Shown here: positions 34,457 to 43,085 of the stretch, piece after piece
Layout of the letters: every line of letters starts with the position of its first letter
Numbering within the stretch: position 1 is the stretch's first letter
Source of the DNA: Aquamicrobium sp.
GTDB lineage: Bacteria; Pseudomonadota; Alphaproteobacteria; Rhizobiales; Rhizobiaceae
Direction of reading: 5' to 3'
DNA: 64,000 nt
Assembly (NCBI GenBank): GCA_019739225.1
Contig: JAHHDT010000003.1
Coordinates: 248,001 to 312,000 of the forward strand
Program-made: the position numbers and the translations under genes
The notes under the pieces: generated by a model
The model's database searches: none
What the model was told of the DNA's origin: nothing
The model's input: only the letters and a program-made list of their open reading frames with translations

Positions 34457-36438
34457 CCGGCCCGCTGCGCTTCATCTATCTCGGCTTCTGCATGGCTGTC
34501 GCAATCGCAGTCTGGATGTTGGCCTACGGTCTCGGATTGCAGTTGCTCTACGGCGACGGCAGTGTCTTGCAGACAATCATCACCACCAATCCGCTCGTGC
34601 CTTTCCATCAGCTCATCGCGTATAGCGACAGCGGCAGTCTGCGCATGGTTGCCCTCGGCGCGATTGTTCCTGCTGTTCTCGTTGCCAGCATCGTCGCCGT
34701 TGCCGGTCTGCGCCCGACGTCGAACCCGCTCGGGGATGCACGCTTCCAGACGGCAATGTCCCTGCGGCAGGGCAGGTGGTTCCGCCGAAAAGGCAAGATC
34801 CTTGGCCGCTTCGGTCGCAGAATCCTTCGCGTCGATGATGATCGCCACCACTTGATTATCGGGCCGACCCGGTCGGGGAAGGGGGCTTGTTATGTCATTC
34901 CTAACGCGCTCTGCCACGAAGGCTCGTTGATCGTCACCGACCTCAAGGGCGAGATTTTCGCGAGCACGGCGGGCTACCGCAAGGCGAGGGGCAACCAGGT
35001 CTTCCTGTTCGCACCGGGATCTAGGCGGACGCACCGCTACAATCCGCTCGATTTCATCCGTCCTGATCGCGGCGACCGCACCACCGACATCCAGAACATG
35101 GCAGCCATTCTCGTCCCGGAAGTGACCGAGTCAGAGAATTCGATCTGGCAGGCGACAGCCCAGCAGGTCATCGCCGGTGTCATCAGCTACATCAGCGAGA
35201 GTGTCTGGTACGATGGCCGGCGCAATCTTGGCGAAGTGACAGCCTTCTTCAACAGCGGCGTCGATCTGCAGGCGCTGATGACGCTCATCAAGAAGCGCGA
35301 GCCAAACCTGTCCCGCTTTACCGTAGAAAGCTTCAATGCCTACATCGCCCTTTCAGAGCGCGCTGCTGCATCGGCGCTCCTCGATATCCAGAAGGCGCTG
35401 AGACCATTTCGCAATGAGCGCGTGGTCGCCGCAACTTGCGTTACGGATATGGATCTGCGCGCGCTGAAGCATCGACCGATCTCGATTTACCTCGCGCCAA
35501 ATGTCACCGATATCACGCTTCTGCGGCCTCTGCTCGCTCTCTTCGTACAGCAAACCCTCGACATACTCTTGCTAGAGCATCGTCAGCCGTCGGTGCCGGT
35601 CTTTTTCCTGCTCGACGAGTTTCGTCAGCTCAAGAAGATGTTGGAGATTACGACCAAGCTTCCCTATGTCGCCGGCTACAACATCAAGATGGCCTTCGTA
35701 ATCCAGGACATCAAAAATCTCGATGAGATCTACGGCGAAACCTCACGACACTCTCTGATAGGCAATTGCGGTTACCAGCTCGTTCTCGGCGCCAATGACC
35801 AGGTGACTGCGGAAGCGGTCTCGAAAAGCCTGGGCAAGCGAACCGTGCGCTACAGAACCGAATCCCGCACGATCGAACTGATGGGTCTGCACCGCCGCAC
35901 CAAAGTCGAGCAACTGCGCGAGCGCGATCTCATGATGGCGCAGGAGATCAGGCAGATGCCGGGAGACAAGATGATCATTCTGGCAGAAGGACAGGGGCCG
36001 CTCTTTGCGGACAAATTACGGTTCTTTCGGACCGCGCCATTTAGAGCCTTGGAACAGTTTTCCCGTGCCAACGTGCCGGTTGTGCCAGCGACAGAGTTCC
36101 TGCCGACGCGGCCGACGCCCGCGACCACGACCGGCTACCTCGGGGACGAAGTGCATTCCATTGACCGAAAAGCTCGACGGACGGCGTCCAGCCCGCAAAT
36201 GCGCAGCGGTGACGTCCTCAAAAACGGCTCATCAGAATTTCCGTTACGCGGTGGCACCCATCAAGCCAGCGAACACAGAGAGCACCTCAATGCCATCGAA
36301 ACGCGCTTCGTCCCGGCAGCACGCAGGTTGAGAACGCTGGTGACGACACGCTCAAAGGCATCCAGCGATTGTGGATGGTCGAAGATCTTTGACGAGACCA
36401 TTCCGGATGAGGTGGCTGACGGGATAGGGACCAGCTGA
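34453..36438 (+). CDS. virD4: VirD4/TraG coupling protein
   Basis: 661-residue coupling ATPase that brings the relaxase-DNA complex to the channel. Two or three N-terminal membrane helices, Walker A G-P-T-R-S-G-K-G near residue 137, D-L-K-G-E-I-F-A-S-T-A-G, and Walker B V-F-F-L-L-D-E-F near 383. The last 120 residues are variable and low in complexity, as in relatives. Last gene of the rightward operon; the relaxase and MobC are encoded convergently. Confidence 0.92.
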   Translation: MTGPLRFIYLGFCMAVAIAVWMLAYGLGLQLLYGDGSVLQTIITTNPLVPFHQLIAYSDSGSLRMVALGAIVPAVLVASIVAVAGLRPTSNPLGDARFQTAMSLRQGRWFRRKGKILGRFGRRILRVDDDRHHLIIGPTRSGKGACYVIPNALCHEGSLIVTDLKGEIFASTAGYRKARGNQVFLFAPGSRRTHRYNPLDFIRPDRGDRTTDIQNMAAILVPEVTESENSIWQATAQQVIAGVISYISESVWYDGRRNLGEVTAFFNSGVDLQALMTLIKKREPNLSRFTVESFNAYIALSERAAASALLDIQKALRPFRNERVVAATCVTDMDLRALKHRPISIYLAPNVTDITLLRPLLALFVQQTLDILLLEHRQPSVPVFFLLDEFRQLKKMLEITTKLPYVAGYNIKMAFVIQDIKNLDEIYGETSRHSLIGNCGYQLVLGANDQVTAEAVSKSLGKRTVRYRTESRTIELMGLHRRTKVEQLRERDLMMAQEIRQMPGDKMIILAEGQGPLFADKLRFFRTAPFRALEQFSRANVPVVPATEFLPTRPTPATTTGYLGDEVHSIDRKARRTASSPQMRSGDVLKNGSSEFPLRGGTHQASEHREHLNAIETRFVPAARRLRTLVTTRSKASSDCGWSKIFDETIPDEVADGIGTS

Positions 36439-36583
36439 CCCACGTCGTGAACGAGAGCGTAGCTCGAAATTGAGGCCAGACGGGTTGTTGCCGCTTCCAG
36501 AGCATGAGCTATAGGATTACTCCTCTATGGCTCATAGAATCTCCCCCCGGCTTTCCATATCATCGCCAGTTCCATAATGCAGA

Positions 36584-36664
36584 TTATGCGACTTTTGTTT
36601 GTGGGGTGGTGGGTTCTAAGCCGTCCGGCGGCGGAAACTCCGCGTGAGGCCGTTCATCCTTCAT
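36584..36664 (-). CDS. Possible 26-residue peptide downstream of the relaxase gene
   Basis: Short frame starting ATG 36664 with an excellent GGGAGG site five bases upstream, placed 13 bases after the relaxase stop on the same strand. The peptide is acidic at the start and Pro/Thr-rich (F-P-P-P-D-G-L-E-P-T-T-P). No recognised family. It may be a real small gene, a leftover start of a deleted gene, or chance. Confidence 0.3.
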   Translation of the reverse strand: MKDERPHAEFPPPDGLEPTTPQTKVA

Positions 36665-36677
36665 GCTCGCCTCCCAC

Positions 36678-39101
36678 CTACCGTTCACGATCATCGCGAT
36701 CGGGCTCGTGACGCTGTTCAATCTCGTGTTCGATTTGGCGCAGTCGCGGCACGTGCTGCTGAGGCGGATCGGATCGGACGGGTTCGGCCGCAGGCCTCGT
36801 GGAGGCCTCTTGCTGTCCGTGTCCGTCGCGCAATTCAGACCCGCGAAGAACGTCCAAATCCGCCTCACGGACCTGATCTGCCTCGATAGCTCCCGAGGGC
36901 GATCCGTTTGAATCCCTGCCGTCGCTCGCCACGGACGTCTGACCGGCGAAATGGTGTTCGTGGTCGACATTTCGATTGGCTTCACGCCGCGCAAGTTCGA
37001 TCGCCTCGATCGCTCGTTGCAGCTCCTGGTCCGACTTGGCGACCTCGCGCAGAAATTGATTGTCGCCATCCACGACCATTTCCGCCGCGCGGTTGATTTC
37101 CCGTGCGAGACCATCCTGATAGCTGGCGCCATAGGACCGCGGCAGTTCTCCGGCATCGATCCTGGACAGGCCTTCCCGATAGTGCTCGACCTCGACCAGG
37201 ACCTCATTCGCCCTCTCAACAGCGTCCCGGTCATGTCGAGCCACCGCCGAATCCCAATCGGCGTTGGACCTATCCGGCCGTTCGTCCCGGCTATCGTGAG
37301 GCAGCTCATCCCGGACCTGATCAGATTGCCGTTCGGTGACCTCGAGATATTCGCGACGAATGTCGACTACCTCGCGAGCCGCGGCGGCGACCTCATCGAA
37401 GTCAGCCTGCGCCGAAGGCTCAAGTGACCGCTCCACCGAGGCAAGAACCGCTGCCACGCGCTTTTCGTAGGCTTCGAATTCCGGGCGTGTCATCTCGCGC
37501 ATCTGTCGATCCTCACCGTTCACGAGCTGATAAAACTCTATCATATTAGCATTGTTTTTGACACTATGTACCGCTTCTGCCTCAAAAGCATGATCTTTTT
37601 GGTTAATCTCAGCCATACCTTCCAGGCGTGTCGCGTGCAGTCGTGCAAACGTCTCCTCGGACATGCCCGTCTCGGCATTGGCGAGATCGTTCCATGCCTC
37701 CGCTGCCCGAGCCGCGTACTGACGGCTGCGGTCGGTGGTGGCGAGGTTGATCTCGTTGGAGCGCTTTGCCTGATAGCGGGCGTGTGAGGCTTCGCTCGTA
37801 CCCACATATTCGGTTCGGTCGTGGTAGCTGACCGGGCGGACCTGATTGCGACTATAGGCCGGAGCGCTGGCTAGTTCCCGTCGATCGGTCAGCTCCATGT
37901 CGAGGCCTTGTTCCCGCGCCTTCTCCGCCATTACGAAGCGCCATTCCCGGAACAGCTTGGGGCTGGTGACAATGCGATCTCCGGTCTCCGATCGCATTGT
38001 AATGATGGCATGGGCATGGATGTGAGGGCGCTTGCCACCTTCGGCAATTTCCTTCGGGTCGAGCGTCGGATCGTGAACGGCGAACACATAACGATGCCCC
38101 GCGAACTGCTCGCCGAGAAACTCGCGCACGGCACTTTCGAAGGGAGCCGCATCCGTGCCGGCGCGGGCCGAGACGATCAGGTGCATAACGTCCCTGCCCT
38201 TTCGACTGTGCAGTTCCTTGCGCCACTCCTTCTGGACGAGATCGCCAGCCTGCGTCGCATCGCCGATCAGCCGGCCGGTCTCGTCGAGAACCTCCCCGCC
38301 GACTGACGCGACCAGTTCCCGAACGCGCACGGTACCCCATTCGACACCGTTGCCGTAACCATGGAAGCGAAACCGTGCGTCGACGTCCCGGCCGGCGTCG
38401 CTGTCGTGATGGCGCTGCTGCACAATCTCGGCAGCTTTTCGGTCCCCGGTAAGCCGCTCGCCTTCCCCGCTGCGCAAGACGACGACACCGTTCAGATGGA
38501 TCTCACCCGGATTTCGTTCGCGCGCCGAATAGACGAATCGTCGGTCGCCAAATCCCGACAGCAGGATCTCGCGCAACTGATCATTCTGGTCGAAATCCTG
38601 CCGCAGCGATGCCGCATCGATTGCGACCCGGAACACGGCAAGATCCCGGCTTGCCGCGCGATTGTCGAGCAGATGTTCCCATTCGGCACGCTGCTCGGCG
38701 AGCGCACCTTTGCCCACCACACGTTCGCCGCGCTCGTTCTCGACGGCAAGCTCCCCGCCCCGCGACGTGTAGCTCATCATCGCGCCGGCGCGGGCTCCGC
38801 CGCCATAGGAGGCAAGCTTGACCACGACCGGCTGACTGCCGCGCGCCAGGGCCACAAACCGCGTCCGCATCGAGCGTTCGGTCGAGCCTACGTCCTCACC
38901 CGACTGGCGCGGTTGGCTGCCGCCACGCCGCCGCGCCTGCCCCAAGCCACGTGCGCCCTCGTCCAGCAGCCGCGCTACCCCTCCCCTTTTCGGCTCATCC
39001 CAGTCGTAGCTATCGATCCGACCAAGCTGCATCTCATGCACAAGCATGGCACGGCGGCGCTCCCACTCCGTCTCGAAGGCCCCTGGAAAGAATTCCATCA
39101 C
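36678..39101 (-). CDS. Conjugative relaxase (mobilisation nuclease)
   Basis: 807-residue relaxase that would nick oriT and lead the strand to VirD4. The M-S-Y-T-S-R-G-G segment near residue 110 resembles the motif found at the start of MOBP-type relaxase domains, and R-P-H-I-H-A-H-A-I near 358 is the metal-binding three-His motif, preceded by F-A-V-H-D-P. A long Arg/Glu/Asp-rich helical C-terminal region follows (from about 560 to the end) and is probably the secretion and protein-interaction part. Start ATG 39101 overlaps the mobC stop by four bases. I am sure of relaxase function, less so of the MOB class. Confidence 0.85.
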   Translation of the reverse strand: MMEFFPGAFETEWERRRAMLVHEMQLGRIDSYDWDEPKRGGVARLLDEGARGLGQARRRGGSQPRQSGEDVGSTERSMRTRFVALARGSQPVVVKLASYGGGARAGAMMSYTSRGGELAVENERGERVVGKGALAEQRAEWEHLLDNRAASRDLAVFRVAIDAASLRQDFDQNDQLREILLSGFGDRRFVYSARERNPGEIHLNGVVVLRSGEGERLTGDRKAAEIVQQRHHDSDAGRDVDARFRFHGYGNGVEWGTVRVRELVASVGGEVLDETGRLIGDATQAGDLVQKEWRKELHSRKGRDVMHLIVSARAGTDAAPFESAVREFLGEQFAGHRYVFAVHDPTLDPKEIAEGGKRPHIHAHAIITMRSETGDRIVTSPKLFREWRFVMAEKAREQGLDMELTDRRELASAPAYSRNQVRPVSYHDRTEYVGTSEASHARYQAKRSNEINLATTDRSRQYAARAAEAWNDLANAETGMSEETFARLHATRLEGMAEINQKDHAFEAEAVHSVKNNANMIEFYQLVNGEDRQMREMTRPEFEAYEKRVAAVLASVERSLEPSAQADFDEVAAAAREVVDIRREYLEVTERQSDQVRDELPHDSRDERPDRSNADWDSAVARHDRDAVERANEVLVEVEHYREGLSRIDAGELPRSYGASYQDGLAREINRAAEMVVDGDNQFLREVAKSDQELQRAIEAIELARREANRNVDHEHHFAGQTSVASDGRDSNGSPSGAIEADQVREADLDVLRGSELRDGHGQQEASTRPAAEPVRSDPPQQHVPRLRQIEHEIEQRHEPDRDDRER

Positions 39102-39493
39102 GCACTTTCCCCGCGTCGACGCGCTGCCGCTCGCCGGGTCAATTCCGCGAGCTCGGAAGCGAGCGTTGTCGTCACCCCATGGGCATCCTTGATGCTGCCT
39201 GTCAGGTCTCCTTCGTCAGGCACCTTGCCAGTGTTGATGGCGCGGGCGATTTGATTGAGGTTTGCGCCGATCGCACGGATGCCGTCGGCGAGTAGGCCGA
39301 GCACGGCCCGATCTCCTTCTGCGAGGAAGGGCCGCACACCGGCGCCCTCCATGGCAAGCGACCGGACGAAGGCCGAAACAGTCATGCCTGCAGACCTCGC
39401 GGCCATCTCGAGGGCGTCATACTCGGCCCGCGAGAAACGGATGTGAACCACCCGGTCTTTCCTGATCGACGTTGCGGAGAGAACGCGAGCCAT
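39098..39493 (-). CDS. mobC: MobC-like relaxosome accessory protein
   Basis: 131-residue ribbon-helix-helix protein. The N-terminal V-H-I-R-F-S-R-A-E-Y-D-A-L-E-M-A-A-R-S-A-G-type strand-helix and the C-terminal A-I-G-A-N-L-N-Q-I-A-R-A-I-N signature are typical of Pfam MobC. I start at ATG 39493; a longer frame runs toward the candidate oriT without a site. It overlaps the relaxase gene (ATGA) and should bind oriT and help the relaxase. Confidence 0.88.
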   Translation of the reverse strand: MARVLSATSIRKDRVVHIRFSRAEYDALEMAARSAGMTVSAFVRSLAMEGAGVRPFLAEGDRAVLGLLADGIRAIGANLNQIARAINTGKVPDEGDLTGSIKDAHGVTTTLASELAELTRRAAARRRGESA

Positions 39494-39558
39494 CGCTACG
39501 CTTGGCCTTTGATCGTGGCGGCCGCAGGCCGCGGATCGAGGGCTTGTCCCTCGATTGT

Positions 39559-39590
39559 CAGGAAAATGTATCACATTTTTCCGTATCCTG
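39559..39590. other. Candidate origin of transfer (oriT)
   Basis: AT-rich gap between the divergent mobC and virC1-like genes. GGAAAATGT (39561-39569) and ACATTTTTCC (39573-39582) form a near-perfect inverted repeat around ATC, enclosed by CAGGA (39559) and TCCTG (39586-39590). oriTs of this kind lie next to mobC and carry such repeats beside the nick. The nick site itself cannot be fixed by eye. Confidence 0.5.
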
Positions 39591-39652
39591 CCAACTCATA
39601 TTTAGCATTGATTTTTCCGGATTTGGATCATTTGTGCTATTTTCAATGTTAA

Positions 39653-39658
39653 TATAAT
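39653..39658 (+). promoter_or_regulatory. -10 element of the virC1-like operon
   Basis: Perfect TATAAT; TTTGTG lies 16 bases upstream (39631-39636) as a weak -35. This places a transcription start about 95 bases before the ParA/VirC1-like gene, within or beside the candidate oriT, so relaxosome proteins may regulate it. Confidence 0.5.
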
Positions 39659-39759
39659 TGTGTTTTTCCATTGTTCGGGTATTTCTAGTGCGATGTGAAT
39701 CCACGACCACACCGACATGGATTCCTGTGCGAGTAGAAACACATTTTATGGAGTTACCG

Positions 39760-40461
39760 ATGACCGTCGTGATCGCCGCCATCAACGGGAAGGGAGGTGC
39801 TGGCAAAACGACCGCGCTGATGAACATCGCCGGTGAGTACGCACTGCGCGGAGGACACGTGGCCATGATCGACATGGACGCCCGCAACAACCTGATGCGG
39901 TGGTGGACCGACTGTCAGGAGAAGGATGCGCAGCCCGAGGGCATCCACGTCTATAGTCACAAGACGGCACGAGGGTTCGAGCGCTGGATGGACGAGCACG
40001 GCCCAAAGTTCGATCACGTGCTGATCGACACGCCAGGCGAGGACACGTCTATTGTCGACCCGGTCATCGCTTCGTCCGATCTGGTGATCTCGCCAATCCA
40101 GCCGTCGAAGCGTGAAGTGCTAGGCGCCATCGATAGCTTCGAAAGCGTTCGGCGTATCAACGACGTTCTCGGCAGCGAATGCAGGCATGGCGTGTTGCGA
40201 ACGCGGATCACCGTAACCGTTCGCCATACCGAACTCTACCGCAAAATCCGGCCGATCATCGAGGACAAGGTCGGAACCTATCTGTTTCGGACTGAAGTGT
40301 TTGAGCGCAACGTCTACAAGGATATTCATAACGGCATCGGCACATTGCAGATGCTGGAAGTGACAGAGGCGATCGCCAAGGCGCGGCGGGAGACCCGCGC
40401 GCTGGTCGAAGAAGTTGACGCACATCTCGAAGGCGCGTCGAAGGCGGAGCGTGCGGCGTGA
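39760..40461 (+). CDS. virC1: ParA/VirC1-like ATPase
   Basis: 233-residue ParA-family ATPase with a deviant Walker A N-G-K-G-G-A-G-K-T-T at residues 9-18, D-M-D-A (switch I), and V-L-I-D-T-P-G (Walker B). VirC1 enhances relaxosome assembly and recruits it to the cell pole; adjacency to oriT, mobC and a VirC2-like gene favours that over plasmid partition. ATG 39760 has GGAG six bases upstream; ATG 39748 is possible. It overlaps the next gene by GTGA. Confidence 0.82.
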   Translation: MTVVIAAINGKGGAGKTTALMNIAGEYALRGGHVAMIDMDARNNLMRWWTDCQEKDAQPEGIHVYSHKTARGFERWMDEHGPKFDHVLIDTPGEDTSIVDPVIASSDLVISPIQPSKREVLGAIDSFESVRRINDVLGSECRHGVLRTRITVTVRHTELYRKIRPIIEDKVGTYLFRTEVFERNVYKDIHNGIGTLQMLEVTEAIAKARRETRALVEEVDAHLEGASKAERAA

Positions 40462-40811
40462 GCGGTAAGGAAAGTCTGTCGCTCGAGGAATTTGCCATCG
40501 CCCCTCGAAAACCACGCTCAACTCCGACGCTGTCGGGGCCGGAGCAGGTCGAACGCCCGGTTGCTATGGAAGTGATGTCGGAACGGGCGACGGAAGCAGA
40601 CGAAGTGCAGGCGGAGACGTCGAGTCGGGCGAGCAAGGCGTTACGACAAATGAAAAGGTCTCGCATGAAGGGTGCAAGCCACTTCGTCAACGTCAACCTG
40701 GATCGGGACACGAAGCGCCGGCTGAAGCTGGCATCCTTCAACCTGGAGACGTCGATGCAGGCCCTCATGGAGAGGGCTATTCAGCAGTATCTGGACGCGA
40801 ATGGATTTTGA
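40458..40811 (+). CDS. VirC2-like ribbon-helix-helix protein
   Basis: 117-residue protein, GTG start overlapping the ParA-like gene. The first 65 residues look disordered and charged; the end is a ribbon-helix-helix fold (H-F-V-N-V-N-L-D-R-D-T-K-R-R-L-K-L-A-S then M-Q-A-L-M-E-R-A-I). This matches VirC2 and ParG-type partners of small ParA ATPases, which bind DNA near oriT or a centromere. Which of the two is not decided by sequence alone. Confidence 0.7.
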   Translation: MSGKESLSLEEFAIAPRKPRSTPTLSGPEQVERPVAMEVMSERATEADEVQAETSSRASKALRQMKRSRMKGASHFVNVNLDRDTKRRLKLASFNLETSMQALMERAIQQYLDANGF

Positions 40812-40987
40812 GAGAAAGGTGCGTCGCGCTGGGGCTGCCAGCACGTGACAAGTTGAAGTCGCATCTGGATTCCTGCTAGGACCACTGTGGTTTTGGATCT
40901 GATTTTTCAGGTCTGGGGAAATTTCGGGGAATCTCGCGGCTCTTTTTGGCGGGGATTCGGCAGTGAGCGGGTCGAGCGAGCCAGTCA

Positions 40988-41491
40988 ATGGCGATCAAGG
41001 ACATAAAGACATACATCGACAAGCGCGGCCTCGTCGAGACAAGCGATTCCGAGGTCGACAAGCCGATCTGGCGCAGACCGGGCTTCAACGGGATTCGCAG
41101 CCTGCTGGAAATGGAAGAGGAGCTCAGTCGCTTCCTGCGGGAGCGTCGCGATGGGCTGAATCTCAATCGTGAGCAGGTAGGCATGATGGTCGGTCTGCAT
41201 CATGAGATCTACGCCCGACATGAGCGGGCTGGCGCCAAGCTTAGGGTGACGCGGCTACTTCACCTCGCCGAACTGCTCAATTTCTCTCCGGTGGAAGCGC
41301 TGTATGCGGCGGCCCCGCATATGTTCGGCGAGAGCGCTGAGGAGGCGGAAGTCAAGATGAAGCTGATCAGGCGAATGCTCGACCTCCCATCGTCGACCGC
41401 GCAACATCTCTTGATGATCATCGAGGAACTGTCGTCTGACAACCGGTCGGAAGACTCGAACCGACCGGCGGACGCGAAGCGTCCGGATTGA
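40988..41491 (+). CDS. HTH-type regulator
   Basis: 167-residue protein with a central XRE-like HTH (L-R-E-R-R-D-G-L-N-L-N-R-E-Q-V-G-M-M-V-G-L then H-E-I-Y-A-R-H-E-R-A-G-A-K). A charged N-terminal extension and a C-terminal helical part, possibly for dimerisation, flank it. It follows the VirC2-like gene by about 175 bases. It may control the transfer genes; no operator is evident. Ribosome site before ATG 40988 is weak. Confidence 0.65.
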   Translation: MAIKDIKTYIDKRGLVETSDSEVDKPIWRRPGFNGIRSLLEMEEELSRFLRERRDGLNLNREQVGMMVGLHHEIYARHERAGAKLRVTRLLHLAELLNFSPVEALYAAAPHMFGESAEEAEVKMKLIRRMLDLPSSTAQHLLMIIEELSSDNRSEDSNRPADAKRPD

Positions 41492-41727
41492 TTGGACGCG
41501 AGAGCCTTGCTGCCGGTGCCGACGTGAGGTGCGAGGCGAATCGTCACCTAAGTCTTCGTCGGAAATGAAGGATCAAGGCGGCTTGCATCGCCTCGATCAT
41601 CAACCTCATGTGCGGCTGGCTTCCAGCATAGCCACCTCGCGATCCATCAATCTGATGAATCGAAACACACCGTTCGATTCAAACCTGTCATTGGACACGG
41701 ACCCGACGTCGGGCGATTCTTTTATGG

Positions 41728-42099
41728 ATGATCGCGCAGCCCTATCGTGTCTATGTAGAACGCCGAGAAGCGGGCCGGAACATGGCTCGCTTCTACGCGC
41801 TTTCGATCGAAAAGACACTTTTCGGGCAGCCCTGTCTTGTGCGCCGTTGGGGACGCATTGGAACGTCCGGTCGCATGATCCAGCAAAGCTTCGAGCGTGA
41901 AGAAGAGGCCGTCGATCTGTTCCTTTCTCTCCTTCGCTCAAAAAGGTCGCGTGGCTATCGACCACCGTCGAGCTCACGGCACGCTGATGCGGCCTCGCCC
42001 GGGGGGCGAGGCCGCTTTCGACCGGATCAGTCTCGGTTGGGACGGGACCAGATCAAGGAGAGTCCTTCAGCGCCCTCCACCTCAACCAGGGTCGCGTAG
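41728..42099 (+). CDS. WGR-domain protein
   Basis: Up to 123 residues. A WGR domain occupies the first 75 ([24 protein letters not shown], then [11 protein letters not shown]), the small DNA-associated module also found in PARPs and in MolR-type proteins. Stand-alone WGR proteins normally end soon after R-G-Y-R-P; here the frame runs on for about 40 residues of low-complexity sequence and overlaps the 3' end of the convergent DUF736 gene by 73 bases, suggesting loss of the original stop. Function is unknown; a role in DNA handling is plausible. Confidence 0.7.
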   Translation: MIAQPYRVYVERREAGRNMARFYALSIEKTLFGQPCLVRRWGRIGTSGRMIQQSFEREEEAVDLFLSLLRSKRSRGYRPPSSSRHADAASPGGRGRFRPDQSRLGRDQIKESPSAPSTSTRVA

Positions 42100-42338
42100 A
42101 TCGGACCGGGGAAACTCGGATCATCCAGCTTCACCGAGAGGTAGTCACGACCACTTTGTTCTGAGTGTTTCTGCCAAGCCGCCCCAAGCTCCACATTGCC
42201 CGAGAAGATGCGGAAGTGCGGGCCGTTCTCGGAAGGGTTGTCGATACGCTCAAAGCGCGCCTTGACGTTAAGAGCTAGGGTCTTGATCTGACCGGTGAAG
42301 CCGTTCTTGGTGGAAGTGAAAGTGCCGATATTGGCCAT
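42027..42338 (-). CDS. DUF736 family protein
   Basis: 103-residue DUF736 protein, common on rhizobial plasmids and conjugative elements and often multicopy. Typical features: start [31 protein letters not shown] and [21 protein letters not shown] lies before ATG 42338. A GC hairpin sits 26 bases upstream in the leader. Function unknown; conservation with ArdC and ParB-like genes suggests a role in establishment after transfer. Confidence 0.9.
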   Translation of the reverse strand: MANIGTFTSTKNGFTGQIKTLALNVKARFERIDNPSENGPHFRIFSGNVELGAAWQKHSEQSGRDYLSVKLDDPSFPGPIYATLVEVEGAEGLSLIWSRPNRD

Positions 42339-43085
42339 TGTCCTATTCCTTTTCGATGTTTCGGGCCGCGCCCATCGCGGCCTCGATGGTTGTCGAAGAG
42401 GCCGGGAACGAACGGCGCGCATCCCCCCGGGGCCCACGTTGCGATTGCGCAACGGGTGGGCTCGCAGGGACCGCAATGAAATGGAGGACGGCGGAACGGG
42501 GCTTTCTTGTTTCGCGAGGAGTGGCGGCGCAGCCGGCACGGGGAAGAAAGGTCCGGTCCGCCGTTGCGGCAAGCCGAGCGAGGCGAAGCCGGTTGCCGGT
42601 CAGACATGCCAAATCGAGGCCGCGTTGGGCGGGCTCCGTGAGAGACGACGAAAAAAGGAATAGGCCAGAACGTGGCAAGCATGCCCACTGCCACTCGTTA
42701 CCGGCGCACAATCGGTAGACCGTTCTCGCCACTGTTCAAGGCAGCCCAACAGTGGGATCGGGAAGCCCCACACTCAGGGCCGGCCATATAGCTATTTCCG
42801 GCTTCAAGACGCGAGACCGCAACGAACTTGGCACGATCCGTCAGAATGCGGGGTTCCGCTGACAACGGAGCGTCTGTTGCGGCGGTTCTGCTTTGGCACC
42901 GCGTCACCTGGGCAGGCAGATGCCGCAGATGCCCCGTTGTTCTGGGCCATCGTCTCGATCGATGGCGACGGGCATTCGCCAGATTCAGGGACATGGATCA
43001 AACGTCACACTGAACTACAGCGACGAGCGAGAGCGCGTGGCAGAGGGCGATGCGCCCCCTGCTCTTGCATTCAGGAAAGGGAGCG
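42339..43085. other. Long leader/intergenic region upstream of DUF736
   Basis: About 750 bases between the DUF736 start and the end of the ArdC gene, both leftward. The first 300 bases are very GC-rich with short inverted repeats, including the hairpin at 42364-42382. Open frames on both strands lack ribosome sites and family signals. I see no gene here. Confidence 0.45.
42364..42382 (-). promoter_or_regulatory. Leader hairpin upstream of DUF736
   Basis: GGCCGCG, 5-base loop, CGCGGCC (loop ATGGG on the transcribed strand). It ends 26 bases before ATG 42338. It is nearly the same as the element upstream of ArdC (44042-44062), with a G-C pair where the latter has A-T. Confidence 0.5.

Noticed and set aside
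36665-37309. Minus-strand frame overlapping the relaxase 3' end
   Set aside because: The relaxase frame covers this stretch with consistent protein-like composition; only the last 26 codons beyond its stop were kept as a tentative small gene.
38361-39254. 297-codon plus-strand frame opposite relaxase and mobC
   Set aside because: No family match or ribosome site; both minus-strand genes here have clear motifs.
39760-40811. Plasmid partition locus parAB
   Set aside because: The ParA-like ATPase adjoins oriT and mobC and its partner is a ribbon-helix-helix protein, which fits VirC1/VirC2 better; there are no iterated centromere repeats or replication genes.
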